Source: an uncultured Alphaproteobacteria bacterium
GTDB taxonomy: Bacteria; Pseudomonadota; Alphaproteobacteria; Methylaequorales; Methylaequoraceae
Reading direction: 5' to 3'
Assembly: GCA_902613995.1 (NCBI GenBank)
Contig: CACMJG010000007.1
Location: 1 to 64,000 of the forward strand
DNA: 64,000 nucleotides
Positions 45,880 to 54,766 of this stretch are shown in pieces; the stretch's first letter is position 1, and each line of letters begins with the position of its first letter. The notes under the pieces were generated by a model, which saw only the letters and a list, made by a program, of their open reading frames with translations, searched no databases and had not been told where the DNA came from. The position numbers were made by a program, and so were the translations under genes.

Positions 45880-45894
45880 ATTCACACCGTGAAT
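45880..45894. repeat. Inverted repeat ATTCAC-ACC-GTGAAT upstream of operon promoter
   Basis: 6-bp arms at 45880-45885 and 45889-45894 around ACC. It ends 8 bases before the -35 box at 45903. A similar inverted repeat lies at the same place before the second operon (61022-61044). Possible operator, as three-base loops make poor hairpins. Confidence 0.6.
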
Positions 45895-45902
45895 TTCATT
45901 AC

Positions 45903-45930
45903 TTGAATAATATTTTTTTTGTGATATACT
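45903..45930 (+). promoter_or_regulatory. Sigma-70-type promoter of polysaccharide operon
   Basis: TTGAAT at 45903-45908 and TATACT at 45925-45930 with 16 bases between. The predicted start, about 45937, is next to the ATG at 45938, so the mRNA may be leaderless. The same promoter, with 9 instead of 8 T residues in the spacer, recurs at 61049. Confidence 0.65.
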
Positions 45931-45937
45931 TGAAATA

Positions 45938-46564
45938 ATGAAAAGAATTTTACATGAATTAAACTTTTTTAAAGTAATTGAAAATGCTGAAGAAAAAACT
46001 CAAAAAAAAATTTCTTCAGAAATTTCTACTTCAATTGGCTTTGCTAATGCATTAATAAAAAAGTTTCTGAAAAAAGGTATTATTAAAGTAAAGCAAGCAC
46101 CTTATAAAAGATTTATTTACTATTTAACCCCCGATGGATTTGCCAATAAAATCAAGTTAGTTAAAGAATATATTGATGAATCATTAATATTTTTTAGAAA
46201 AATAAGAAAAGAGTTTAATGAAGTTATTGTTAAAGATAATGCTAGTGGTTTTTATTTATACGGAACTGGGGAAATTTGTGAAATAGCAATCCTTTCCCTT
46301 CAAGAAAAAGAAAAAAAAATAGTTGCGATTATTGATACTAATACTAAACAAAAGAAATATTTTAACTATAATGTAATTAAAAAACTACCAAAAAACTTAG
46401 GCAATAAAAAAATAATACTTACAAGTAAAGATAATGCTCAAGAAATTTATTTTGATTTAACCCAAAAGGTTGATAAATCAAAAGTGTTGGTAATTAATTC
46501 TTTATATGTAAGTAAAAAAAAACCAAATTTTAAACCTACAACCTCATATGATAAAAAAAAATAA
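45938..46564 (+). CDS. Winged-helix protein with C-terminal Rossmann-like domain
   Basis: 208 residues. The first 75 look like a MarR-type winged helix (KKISSEISTSIGFANALIKK, then GIIKVKQAPYKRFIYYLTPD). Residues about 95-190 (GFYLYGTGEICEIAILSLQE, then KIVAIIDTNTK) look like the N-terminal part of PglD/CoA-binding-type Rossmann folds, which may sense a sugar nucleotide (inference). First gene of the operon, overlapping the antiterminator by 17 bases; probably its regulator. Confidence 0.72.
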   Translation: MKRILHELNFFKVIENAEEKTQKKISSEISTSIGFANALIKKFLKKGIIKVKQAPYKRFIYYLTPDGFANKIKLVKEYIDESLIFFRKIRKEFNEVIVKDNASGFYLYGTGEICEIAILSLQEKEKKIVAIIDTNTKQKKYFNYNVIKKLPKNLGNKKIILTSKDNAQEIYFDLTQKVDKSKVLVINSLYVSKKKPNFKPTTSYDKKK

Positions 46565-47027
46565 ATGGTTTGTTGTAATGACTAAACCAAAACAAGAAAT
46601 TGTAGCTAAATTAAATCTTGAAAATCAGAATTTTCATGTACTTCTTCCAATGCTCAAACTTGATAGTGAAGCAAAAAAAAAAGAGCCATTATTTCCATCC
46701 TACTTATTTGTTAATTTTGACCCTGAAGATTACAAATGGTTGAAAATTAGTAATACTAGGGGAGTAAAAAAAATACTTAAGTGTAGTATTCATCCTAAAG
46801 AAGTGGATAAAGAGTTTGTAAAACTTTTATTAGATTGCACTGACAAATTTGGGCTTTTAAAAAAAACATTTCATAAATATAAAATAAATCAAAAAATAAA
46901 AATTATTAATGGTCCATTTAGGAAAATGCTTGGTGAAGTGAAAAGCTTATCACCAGAAAATAGAGTTAAAGTTTTGATGAATAAACTAATAATTAATTTA
47001 GATGGTAGGGATATAATTCCTCTCTAA
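46548..47027 (+). CDS. RfaH/NusG-like transcription antiterminator
   Basis: 159 residues with the NGN domain (KWFVVMTKPKQEIVAKLNLE, then FPSYLFVNFDP and GVKKILK) and a C-terminal KOW-type part (IKIINGPFRKMLGEVKSLSP). This is the specialised NusG paralogue type, not the housekeeping NusG, because it sits in a polysaccharide locus and lacks the nusG neighbourhood. An ops-like element follows 48 bases after its stop and again in the leader at 61145. Expected to prevent early termination in long operons. Confidence 0.85.
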   Translation: MIKKNKWFVVMTKPKQEIVAKLNLENQNFHVLLPMLKLDSEAKKKEPLFPSYLFVNFDPEDYKWLKISNTRGVKKILKCSIHPKEVDKEFVKLLLDCTDKFGLLKKTFHKYKINQKIKIINGPFRKMLGEVKSLSPENRVKVLMNKLIINLDGRDIIPL

Positions 47028-47074
47028 ATATATTTACTAAAATTGTTCTATCTTTCTATTTTAAAAATAGGAGG

Positions 47075-47086
47075 TGCGGTAGCTAT
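47075..47086 (+). promoter_or_regulatory. ops-like element for RfaH-type antiterminator (copy 1)
   Basis: TGCGGTAGCTAT contains GCGGTAGC, the core of the E. coli ops element (GGCGGTAGNNT). It is 48 bases after the RfaH-like stop and 127 before the next gene. AGCTA-U-AGT (47081-47089) can pair with ACTTAGCT (47093-47100), an 8-bp stem with one bulged base. The identical 12-mer is at 61145-61156. Confidence 0.75.
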
Positions 47087-47212
47087 AGTAAAACTTAGCT
47101 TCAAGAATAATAATTAAAATATGTTATTCTTGCTAAAAGAAAATATTGTATCGGATATTAACTGTATGGTTAGATAATTCTAAAAAAAGATTTAATATTT
47201 AAAGAAAAAATT

Positions 47213-48160
47213 ATGTCTAAAAAATTTGCAATAATTGGTGCCTCAGGTTTTGTTGCACCAAGACATATGAAGGCTATTCATGATACTGGTAATCAATTGT
47301 TAGCAGCATATGATCCGTTTGATAGCATTGGAATTTTAGATAAATTTTTTCCCAAAACTCATTTTTTTGTTGAGTTTGAGAGATTTGATAGATATTTGGA
47401 TAAACTTAGAATTCAAAATAAAAAAATCAATTTTATAAGTATCTGTTCACCTAATTATCTTCATGATTCACATATTCGTTTCTCTTTAAGATCTGGGAGT
47501 AATGTAATTTGTGAAAAACCAATTGTTATTAATCCTTGGAACCTTGATTCAATTTTAAAAATGTCTCAGGAAAATAAAAAAAATGTTTTCACAATTCTTC
47601 AATTGAGACATCTTCCAAATATTACAAAGCTAAAAAATGATGAAGAAAATTCTAAAATAATCTCTGATATAGATTTAACCTATATAACCGGAAGAGGAAA
47701 TTGGTATTATAACAGTTGGAAAGGAGATGAATCTAAATCAGGAGGTATTTTATTAAATATAGGGATTCATTTTTTTGATTTATTATGCTGGATTTATGGA
47801 AAAGTTGAGTCAACAAAAATTCATATAAGAAAAAAAGATTTTGCAGCAGGAATAATTAATTTTAAAAATGCTAGAGTAAGATGGTTTTTATCATTAAATT
47901 TTGATCATTTAAATACAAAAGTTAAAAACAAACAAAATACATTTAAAGAGTTAATAGTAAATGGTAAAAAAATTGATTTAAATAAAGGTTTTGAAAATCT
48001 TCATACAATATCATATGAAAAAATTTTATGTAATAAAGGTTATCAAATTAATGATACAGAAGATTCTATCAGAACAGTTTATGAACTTAAAAATAAAAAA
48101 ATCAGCCCTCTTATTGAGGAATATCATCCCTTAGCTAAGAAATTTATTAATGAAAAATAA
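47213..48160 (+). CDS. UDP-GlcNAcA 3-dehydrogenase, WbpB/WlbA family
   Basis: 315-residue Gfo/Idh/MocA oxidoreductase with Rossmann start FAIIGASGFVAPRHM, the CEKPIV motif and LNIGIHFFDLL. WlbA/WbpB oxidises C3 of UDP-N-acetylglucosaminuronate. The next two genes match the transaminase and acetyltransferase of the same pathway, making UDP-diacetamido-uronic acid. It lies just after the ops-like element and overlaps the next gene by 11 bases. Confidence 0.88.
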   Translation: MSKKFAIIGASGFVAPRHMKAIHDTGNQLLAAYDPFDSIGILDKFFPKTHFFVEFERFDRYLDKLRIQNKKINFISICSPNYLHDSHIRFSLRSGSNVICEKPIVINPWNLDSILKMSQENKKNVFTILQLRHLPNITKLKNDEENSKIISDIDLTYITGRGNWYYNSWKGDESKSGGILLNIGIHFFDLLCWIYGKVESTKIHIRKKDFAAGIINFKNARVRWFLSLNFDHLNTKVKNKQNTFKELIVNGKKIDLNKGFENLHTISYEKILCNKGYQINDTEDSIRTVYELKNKKISPLIEEYHPLAKKFINEK

Positions 48161-48719
48161 ATTTTTTATTCATAAAAGTTCTTTTGTTGATCAAAAGGTT
48201 AAGATTGGAGACAATACAAAAATTTGGCATTTTTCTCATATTTCAAAAGGTGTCAAGATTGGGAAAGAATGTACTCTAGGTCAGAATGTTTTTGTGGGAG
48301 AAAATGTAGTAATTGGTGATGGAGTTAAAATTCAAAATAATGTTTCGATTTATGAGAATATTATTATAGAGGATAATGTATTTTGTGGCCCTAGTGTAGT
48401 TTTTACAAATGTAAAAACGCCGAGAAGTTTTGTTTCAAGGAAAAATGAATTTTTAAAAACTTATGTTTTTGAGGGTGCGTCTATTGGTGCTAACGCAACT
48501 ATAATTTGCGGAACAAAGGTTGGTTCATTTTCTTTAATAGCAGCTGGTGCGGTTTTGACTAAAGATTGCAAGCCACATTCTCTTATGATTGGCGTTCCAG
48601 CAATTCAAAAAGGATGGGTTAGTCATGCAGGTGAGGTTTTGGATAAGAGTCTAAAATGTCCAAGAGAAAAAAATTTTTATATCATTAAAAATGGGTTTTT
48701 GGTTCATGAAAAAAAATAA
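48150..48719 (+). CDS. Sugar N-acetyltransferase, WbpD/WlbB family
   Basis: 189 residues of left-handed beta-helix (hexapeptide) repeats: VKIGDNTKIWHFSHISKGVK, VGENVVIGDGVKIQNNVSIY, VFTNVKTPRS. The R-SFVSRKNEF and GASIGANATIICGTKVG parts are typical of WbpD. Acetylates the 3-amino group of UDP-GlcNAc3NA. Overlaps both neighbours. Confidence 0.88.
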   Translation: MKNKFFIHKSSFVDQKVKIGDNTKIWHFSHISKGVKIGKECTLGQNVFVGENVVIGDGVKIQNNVSIYENIIIEDNVFCGPSVVFTNVKTPRSFVSRKNEFLKTYVFEGASIGANATIICGTKVGSFSLIAAGAVLTKDCKPHSLMIGVPAIQKGWVSHAGEVLDKSLKCPREKNFYIIKNGFLVHEKK

Positions 48720-49860
48720 AGATCAATTATATAGGCCAAGAAAAATTTCATTTAGTGGAATTGATATACAGTTAGATGTAAATAAAAAAAAAATTAATCA
48801 GTCAATTCAAAAAACACTTGAACGTGGAAAGTTTATAATGGGACCCGAAGTAAAAAAACTTGAAACTGAGTTATCAAATTTCTGTAAAAGTAAATTTTCA
48901 ATAACCTGTGCCAATGGTACCGATGCAATTACATTAGCTCTTATGGCATTAGACTTTAAATCTGGCGACTATATTATAACACCAGCTTTTGGTTTTATTT
49001 CAACCGTTGAATCACCAACACAATTGGGAATCAATCCAATTTTTGTAGATATAAATAAAGATAATTTTTCAATAAATATCAATGAACTTAAAAAAATTAT
49101 AATAAAAGCTAAAAATGAAAAGATTAAAATTAAGGGTATAATTACAGCAGATTTATTTGGTGAACCTGCAAATTATTCAGAATTGTTGGAGGTATGTAAA
49201 GAAAGTAATCTTTTATGGATAAATGACGGAGCTCAAGCATTTGGTTCTAAATATAATAAAAAATCAATAACATTATATTCTGATGTTACAACAACAAGTT
49301 TTTTTCCTTCTAAGCCTCTTGGTTGTTATGGAGACGGAGGTTGTGTATTTACTGAGTCAGAAAAATTAGCGTCAAAAATTTCTTCTCTTAAAATCCACGG
49401 CAAAGGTGAAAATAAATATGATAATATTTTTGTAGGATTAAATAGTAGACTTGATTCCATCCAAGCTAGCGTTTTACTTGAGAAATTAAGGCTATTTAAA
49501 AAAGAGATAAAAAGGAGAAACGAAATATCAGATTTTTATTTAAAAAATTTATGTAAAAATATCAAATTACCTGATAAACAGGACAATTCTTATTCAGTAT
49601 GGTCACAATTCACAATAAGAACAAAAAATAGAGATAATTTAAAAGAATTTTTATTACAAAAAAAAATTCCAACGATGATCTACTATCCAAAACCACTTAA
49701 TAAGCAAAAGGCATACAAAAAATTTTCAAATTTTAACAATTCACTTATTAATTGTGAAGAAGCTTGTAATGAAGTATTAAGCATCCCAATTCACGGTTAT
49801 ATGTGTAATAGTCAAGCTGAGTACGTTGCTGAAACAATAAATAATTTTTATAAAAAATGA
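48691..49860 (+). CDS. Sugar 3-aminotransferase, WbpE/WlbC family (DegT)
   Basis: 389-residue DegT/DnrJ/EryC1 PLP enzyme. The PLP lysine is in TTTSFFPSKPLGCYGDGG; N-terminal GRFIMGPEVKKLE and CANGTDAITLAL are family features. Adds the amino group at C3 after the WbpB-type oxidation. The start may be the ATG at 48691 or at 48706; both overlap the previous gene. Ends in an ATGA overlap with the epimerase. Confidence 0.9.
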   Translation: MGFWFMKKNKDQLYRPRKISFSGIDIQLDVNKKKINQSIQKTLERGKFIMGPEVKKLETELSNFCKSKFSITCANGTDAITLALMALDFKSGDYIITPAFGFISTVESPTQLGINPIFVDINKDNFSININELKKIIIKAKNEKIKIKGIITADLFGEPANYSELLEVCKESNLLWINDGAQAFGSKYNKKSITLYSDVTTTSFFPSKPLGCYGDGGCVFTESEKLASKISSLKIHGKGENKYDNIFVGLNSRLDSIQASVLLEKLRLFKKEIKRRNEISDFYLKNLCKNIKLPDKQDNSYSVWSQFTIRTKNRDNLKEFLLQKKIPTMIYYPKPLNKQKAYKKFSNFNNSLINCEEACNEVLSIPIHGYMCNSQAEYVAETINNFYKK

Positions 49861-50831
49861 TTTTAAAAAATAAAAAATTTTTAGTTATTGGCGGTGCAGG
49901 ATTGATTGGGTCCCACACAGTTGATTTACTTTTAAGAGAAAATATAAAAGAAATTATTGTATTTGATAATTTTTTTCGCGGAAGTACTGAAAATTTGTCT
50001 GAAGCACTCAAAAATCCCAAAGTAAAAATTTTTGATCATGGCGGGGATATTCTTCAAAAAGATATTTTGGAAAAATCAATGAGTAGAGTTGATGGAGTTT
50101 TTCATTTTGCAGCATTGTGGTTACTTCAATGTCATGAATATCCTGAATCAGCCTTCAAAACTAATATTGAAGGGACATTCAATATATTAAATTGTTGTAT
50201 GAAGAAAAAAATAAAAAAACTTATCTTTTCTTCATCAGCATCGGTATATGGTGATGCAGAGGAAGAACCAATGACAGAAAAGCATCCTTTTAATTCTAAA
50301 AATTTTTATGGTGCAACAAAGATATGTGGAGAGTCTATGCTTAATGCGTTTCATCATAGATACGACTTAAATTTTGTTGGATTAAGATATATGAATGTTT
50401 ATGGACCAAGACAAGATTATTCAGGCGCCTACGTTGCTGTCATAATGCGAATGTTAGATGCAATTGATAAAAATGAACATGTAACCATTTTTGGAGATGG
50501 CAGTGAGTCATTTGACTTTATTTCAGTCAAGGATTGTGCTCGATCAAACATCTTAGCTATGTCTTCTGATATAAAAAAAGGTTTTTATAATGTTGGAACC
50601 GGAAAAAAAACTTCTCTTCTTAATCTTGCTGAAACACTTTATGATTTAGTTGGAAAAAAAAAAAAAATTAAATTCAAAAAAAATTTCAATCGCACACTCG
50701 TTAAAAATAGAATTGGATCAGTAAAAAAAGCTGAGTTAGATTTAAAATTCATAAGTAAAGTAGGTCTAGCAGAAGGATTAAAAGACTTAATAACTTGGAG
50801 AGAAAAAAAACTTAAAAAGGTAAAAAAATAA
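49857..50831 (+). CDS. NAD-dependent sugar epimerase/dehydratase
   Basis: 324-residue extended SDR: NAD site GGAGLIGSH, catalytic SSSASVYGD and YGATK. Related to UDP-glucose 4-epimerases and WbmF of Bordetella O-antigen loci. It likely changes C4 of the uronic acid sugar (glucose to galactose form). Followed 3 bases later by asparagine synthetase 2. Confidence 0.87.
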   Translation: MILKNKKFLVIGGAGLIGSHTVDLLLRENIKEIIVFDNFFRGSTENLSEALKNPKVKIFDHGGDILQKDILEKSMSRVDGVFHFAALWLLQCHEYPESAFKTNIEGTFNILNCCMKKKIKKLIFSSSASVYGDAEEEPMTEKHPFNSKNFYGATKICGESMLNAFHHRYDLNFVGLRYMNVYGPRQDYSGAYVAVIMRMLDAIDKNEHVTIFGDGSESFDFISVKDCARSNILAMSSDIKKGFYNVGTGKKTSLLNLAETLYDLVGKKKKIKFKKNFNRTLVKNRIGSVKKAELDLKFISKVGLAEGLKDLITWREKKLKKVKK

Positions 50832-50834
50832 GTC

Positions 50835-52703
50835 ATGTGCGGTATTGTTGGTTTTATAGATTTAAAAAAAAATAAAGCGAATACTAATATTCTTCAAAAA
50901 ATGATCGAGTCTCTTGGTCATAGAGGACCAGATGGAAAAGGACAATATATTTTTAAGAACCTTGCCTTAGGCCATACAAGGCTTTCAATCATTGATCTGT
51001 CAAATAAAGGCTCTCAACCAATGCAATCAAAAAATGGAGATTGGATCATTTCTTATAATGGAGAAATATATAATTTTCGATCATTGCGAGAAATATTAAA
51101 AAAACGTGGTTATAAATTTATTTCACAAAGTGATACTGAGGTCGTTCTAAATTCATTTATTGAGTGGGGAGTTGAATGTTTATTAAAATTTAATGGGATG
51201 TTTTCTTTTTCAATTTTTAATAAAAAAAAAAGAGAACTTATTCTTGCCAGAGATAGATTCGGTATAAAACCAATTTATTACTATAAAAAAAAAGACTTCT
51301 TTTTATTTTCTTCAGAAATCAAGTCCTTTTTATTTTATCCAGAAAATAAATTAAAGATATGTTCTGATAGTCTTGCTGAATATTTAACATTTCAGAATTT
51401 TATAGATTGCGATACTTTATTTCAAAATGTTAAAATTCTAAGACCGGGCTCATTTTTGAAATTATCGCTTGATGGGAATATTCAAGAAAAGAATTATTTT
51501 GAATTTAATTTTGAAGAAAACTCTGAACTTTCTGATTTTAATAAAACAAAATTTAAACTTAAGAGTGCTCTCAATAATGCTGTAAATAACCACATTATAA
51601 GTGATGTTCCTGTATCTTCTTATTTAAGTGGTGGAATTGACTCAAGTGTAATTACTGCACTTGCAAGTAATAAAATAAAAAAAATGAAAACTTTCACAGT
51701 TGGATTTAATATGGATTCTGTTTCGGGTGTTGAGCTTTTTTTTGATGAGAGAAAAAAAGCAGAACAAGTTTCCGCTCAATTAGGAACCGAACATTATGAA
51801 TCAGTACTGAAGTCAGGAGACATGGAAAGTGCATTCAAAAAAATTGTCTGGCATCTTGAAGAACCTAGAGTTGGACAAAGTTACCCAAATTATTATGCAT
51901 CGAAATTAGCAAGTAAATTTGGAAAAGTTTTATTGACTGGTATAGGTGGAGACGAATTATTTGCTGGTTATCCGTGGAGATACTATAAAAATAAAGGTTT
52001 AAATAATACTGATGAATTTTATCATCAATATTACAGTTTTTGGAATAGATTATTCGACCACAAAGAACTAGACGAATTACTAGGAAAGAAATATGAAAAA
52101 TTAATGTTTTTTGAAAAGTTTAAATCAATAATAAATATAAAAAAAAATAATCCAACCCATACTGATTTAATTAATTATTCTTTAAAATTTGAGATAAAAA
52201 CATTTCTTCATGGTTTACTAATTGTTGAAGATAAATTATCAATGGCTCATTCATTAGAAACTAGAGTTCCTTTTTTGGACAATGAATTATGTGAGCTAGC
52301 ATCACAGATTCCATTAAAGATGAAGCTAAAAAATATTAATAAAAATTTTAGTTTCGATGAAAATACAAATGAAAATAAAGTTGATTATTTTTATAATAAT
52401 TATAATGATGGAAAATTGATACTTCGTGAAGCAATTCATGATCTCCTTCCATTTGATATTTCTAATGAAAGGAAACAAGGCTTTTCTGGACCTGATAACA
52501 CATGGTTCAAAGGCCAAAGTATTGATTTCGTTAAAGATAACTTACTAGACAAAAATCAACATATTTTTAAATATCTCGACTTTAAAATTGTCAAGAAAAA
52601 AGTAGACGAACACATAAAGGGTCAAAGAAATAACAGATTACATATTTGGTCGATGCTATATTTAAATTACTTTATTAAAACATTTATAACAAGACAGATT
52701 TAG
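50835..52703 (+). CDS. Asparagine synthetase-like amidotransferase (AsnB2)
   Basis: 622 residues: Cys2 glutaminase (MCGIVGFIDL, then GHRGPDGKGQ, NGEIYNF) and synthetase PP-loop YLSGGIDSSV plus LLTGIGGDELFAGYPW. Within O-antigen loci such enzymes (for example in Bordetella wbm) turn a uronic acid into a uronamide. The position among diacetamido-uronic acid genes supports that over asparagine synthesis; this is inference. Confidence 0.88.
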   Translation: MCGIVGFIDLKKNKANTNILQKMIESLGHRGPDGKGQYIFKNLALGHTRLSIIDLSNKGSQPMQSKNGDWIISYNGEIYNFRSLREILKKRGYKFISQSDTEVVLNSFIEWGVECLLKFNGMFSFSIFNKKKRELILARDRFGIKPIYYYKKKDFFLFSSEIKSFLFYPENKLKICSDSLAEYLTFQNFIDCDTLFQNVKILRPGSFLKLSLDGNIQEKNYFEFNFEENSELSDFNKTKFKLKSALNNAVNNHIISDVPVSSYLSGGIDSSVITALASNKIKKMKTFTVGFNMDSVSGVELFFDERKKAEQVSAQLGTEHYESVLKSGDMESAFKKIVWHLEEPRVGQSYPNYYASKLASKFGKVLLTGIGGDELFAGYPWRYYKNKGLNNTDEFYHQYYSFWNRLFDHKELDELLGKKYEKLMFFEKFKSIINIKKNNPTHTDLINYSLKFEIKTFLHGLLIVEDKLSMAHSLETRVPFLDNELCELASQIPLKMKLKNINKNFSFDENTNENKVDYFYNNYNDGKLILREAIHDLLPFDISNERKQGFSGPDNTWFKGQSIDFVKDNLLDKNQHIFKYLDFKIVKKKVDEHIKGQRNNRLHIWSMLYLNYFIKTFITRQI

Positions 52704-52731
52704 ATACGAATTTTAAAACAAAAAAAATTTT

Positions 52732-53847
52732 ATGAAAATTCCACTAGCGAGACCATACATAACAAAAAGTATATATCAAGAAATCAGAAAACTAATACAA
52801 ACAGGATTCTTAACTGAAGGAAATTATACAAAAAAATTTGAGCGACTTATTGAAGAATATACTGGTTGCAAAGATTGTGTTGCATTTACATCTGCTACTA
52901 CAGCATTGGAAGCTGTAATTAAAAGTTTAAATTTAAAAAAAAATGACGAAATTATAGCTCCAAATTTTTCTTACCCTGCCACGATATCTCCTGCAATACT
53001 ATATAATCATAAAGTAAAATTAATTGACGTTAATAAATACGATTATAACTTATGTTTTGATGAACTATCTAAAAACATATCGACAAAAACAAAAGTTGTT
53101 ATTCCAGTTTCTGTTTTTGGTAATTCATTAAACTACGCTAAACTTCTTAAGCTAAAGAAAAAGTATGGATTTGTAATTATTGAGGACGCTGCAGCTTCTT
53201 TAGGAACAACTTACAAAAAAAAAAAAATTGGAAGCATAGCAGATTATACGATCTTTAGTTTTCATCCCAGGAAATCAATTACTACCGGCGAGGGAGGAAT
53301 AGTTGCATCAAATAATACAAAAAAAATTGAGTGGTTGCGAATGTTTAAAAACTTTGGGTTAAAAAAAGAAGGTAAATCTATATTTAAAATTTCAGGAACT
53401 AATCTTAAAATGTCGAATATAAATGCATTATTTGGAATCAATCAAATAAAAATTTTTGATAAAATTTTGAAAAAAAAACATAATATCGTACAAAATTATA
53501 TAAATGAATTGTCAAAACACGAGAATATACAAATACAAGAAGTAACTAAAAATTCAAAACATTCTTATCAAACCTTTTGTATTACACTTAACAAAAGAGA
53601 TAAAGCTATCAAGTATTTAAGATCTAAGGGAATAGAGGCTCAAATTGGTTATTATGCATTAAATCAGCATAATGCATTCAAAAAGAATAAAAATGTAAAA
53701 GTTTGCGGAAATTTAAATAACAGTATCTTCCTTGCTCAACACACATTAGCTTTACCTCTTTATTATCAAATGACAAGTAATGAACAAAGTTATGTTCTAG
53801 AAATATTAAATAAATTTTTAAGTTTAAAAAAAAATGAAAAAAAATAA
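52732..53847 (+). CDS. DegT-family sugar aminotransferase
   Basis: 371 residues. PLP lysine in FSFHPRKSITTGEGG; LARPYI, AFTSATTALEAVIKSL and IIEDAAASLGTTYK fit the family. The next gene is a formyltransferase, so together they could add an amino group and formylate it (for example 4-formamido sugars). Overlaps that gene by 14 bases. Confidence 0.9.
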   Translation: MKIPLARPYITKSIYQEIRKLIQTGFLTEGNYTKKFERLIEEYTGCKDCVAFTSATTALEAVIKSLNLKKNDEIIAPNFSYPATISPAILYNHKVKLIDVNKYDYNLCFDELSKNISTKTKVVIPVSVFGNSLNYAKLLKLKKKYGFVIIEDAAASLGTTYKKKKIGSIADYTIFSFHPRKSITTGEGGIVASNNTKKIEWLRMFKNFGLKKEGKSIFKISGTNLKMSNINALFGINQIKIFDKILKKKHNIVQNYINELSKHENIQIQEVTKNSKHSYQTFCITLNKRDKAIKYLRSKGIEAQIGYYALNQHNAFKKNKNVKVCGNLNNSIFLAQHTLALPLYYQMTSNEQSYVLEILNKFLSLKKNEKK

Positions 53848-54766
53848 GATAACTCTATTTGGTTCAACTGACTTAACTTTGCATATTTTCAATTATTTAT
53901 TAAAAAAAGGGTATAATTTGAATGGAGTGGTTACCATTAAAGAAAATATTTCTATTAGCTATAGTAAAAAGAAATTAAAAAATGTTAGATTTTCTAATCT
54001 TTCATCAATAGCAGACAAGCACAATATCCCCACTTTCTTTTATAAGAATAATACTGACAATTTGAATAGTTTCTTAAACACTTCTAGAACAGAAGTAATA
54101 CTTTTAGCGGGTTGGTTTCACAATTTACCACCCAAAATACTAAATAACATAAAGATTTGCCTTGGAATTCATTCCTCTTTATTACCTCAACTAAAAGGGC
54201 ATGCACCATTGAACTGGGCAATTATAAATGAATTTAAAAAAACAGGCGTATCCCTTTTTGAAATATCTAAAAATGTTGATGCGGGAAAAATATATGCAAG
54301 AAAAGAATTTATAATTAAAAAAACTGATTATATTTCTGACTTGATCGAAAAATGCAAAGTTGCGACATTAGATTTGTTAGATAAAAATTTAAAACAAATT
54401 TTAGAAGGGAGTAAAAAAAATTCTCAATGGAAAAAAAAAGAATCATATGGACTCAATAGAATACCAGATGATTCAATAATCGATTGGAATTTGAAAGCTA
54501 ATAAAATATATGATTTAATAAGAGCGTCTTCCAGACCATATTCTGGAGCTTTTACATTTCTTAATAAAAAGCAAGTAATAATCTTCAAGTCCAAAATTGC
54601 TTTTAAACCCTTAGTTTATGGAAAACCCGGACAAATATTTGTTTTGCAAAAAAAAATTTATGTAAAATGTAATGATTTTTTATTAGAAATTTTAGATGCA
54701 GAAAATATAGGTGGAAAACAATTAATAGAAGAATTGTTAAAGTGTAATCATGAAAGATTCAAATAA
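53834..54766 (+). CDS. Sugar N-formyltransferase (MTF-like)
   Basis: 310 residues with the formyltransferase fold: LLAGWFHNLPPKIL, GIHSSLLPQLKGHAPLNWAI, and SLFEISKNVDAGKIYARKEF. The His and Asp are present; the Asn two positions before the His in ArnA/FMT is Gly here, as in PseJ-type relatives. The C-terminal half has the FMT-like beta domain. It is expected to formylate an amino sugar. Confidence 0.85.
   Translation: MKKNKITLFGSTDLTLHIFNYLLKKGYNLNGVVTIKENISISYSKKKLKNVRFSNLSSIADKHNIPTFFYKNNTDNLNSFLNTSRTEVILLAGWFHNLPPKILNNIKICLGIHSSLLPQLKGHAPLNWAIINEFKKTGVSLFEISKNVDAGKIYARKEFIIKKTDYISDLIEKCKVATLDLLDKNLKQILEGSKKNSQWKKKESYGLNRIPDDSIIDWNLKANKIYDLIRASSRPYSGAFTFLNKKQVIIFKSKIAFKPLVYGKPGQIFVLQKKIYVKCNDFLLEILDAENIGGKQLIEELLKCNHERFK

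Noticed and set aside
46548-47027. Housekeeping NusG
   Set aside because: No secE, rplK or rplA nearby; instead it heads a polysaccharide operon with ops-like elements downstream.
53834-54766. Formyltransferase thought inactive because Asn before the catalytic His is Gly
   Set aside because: PseJ-type relatives have Gly at that place as I recall, so it is not evidence of loss on its own.
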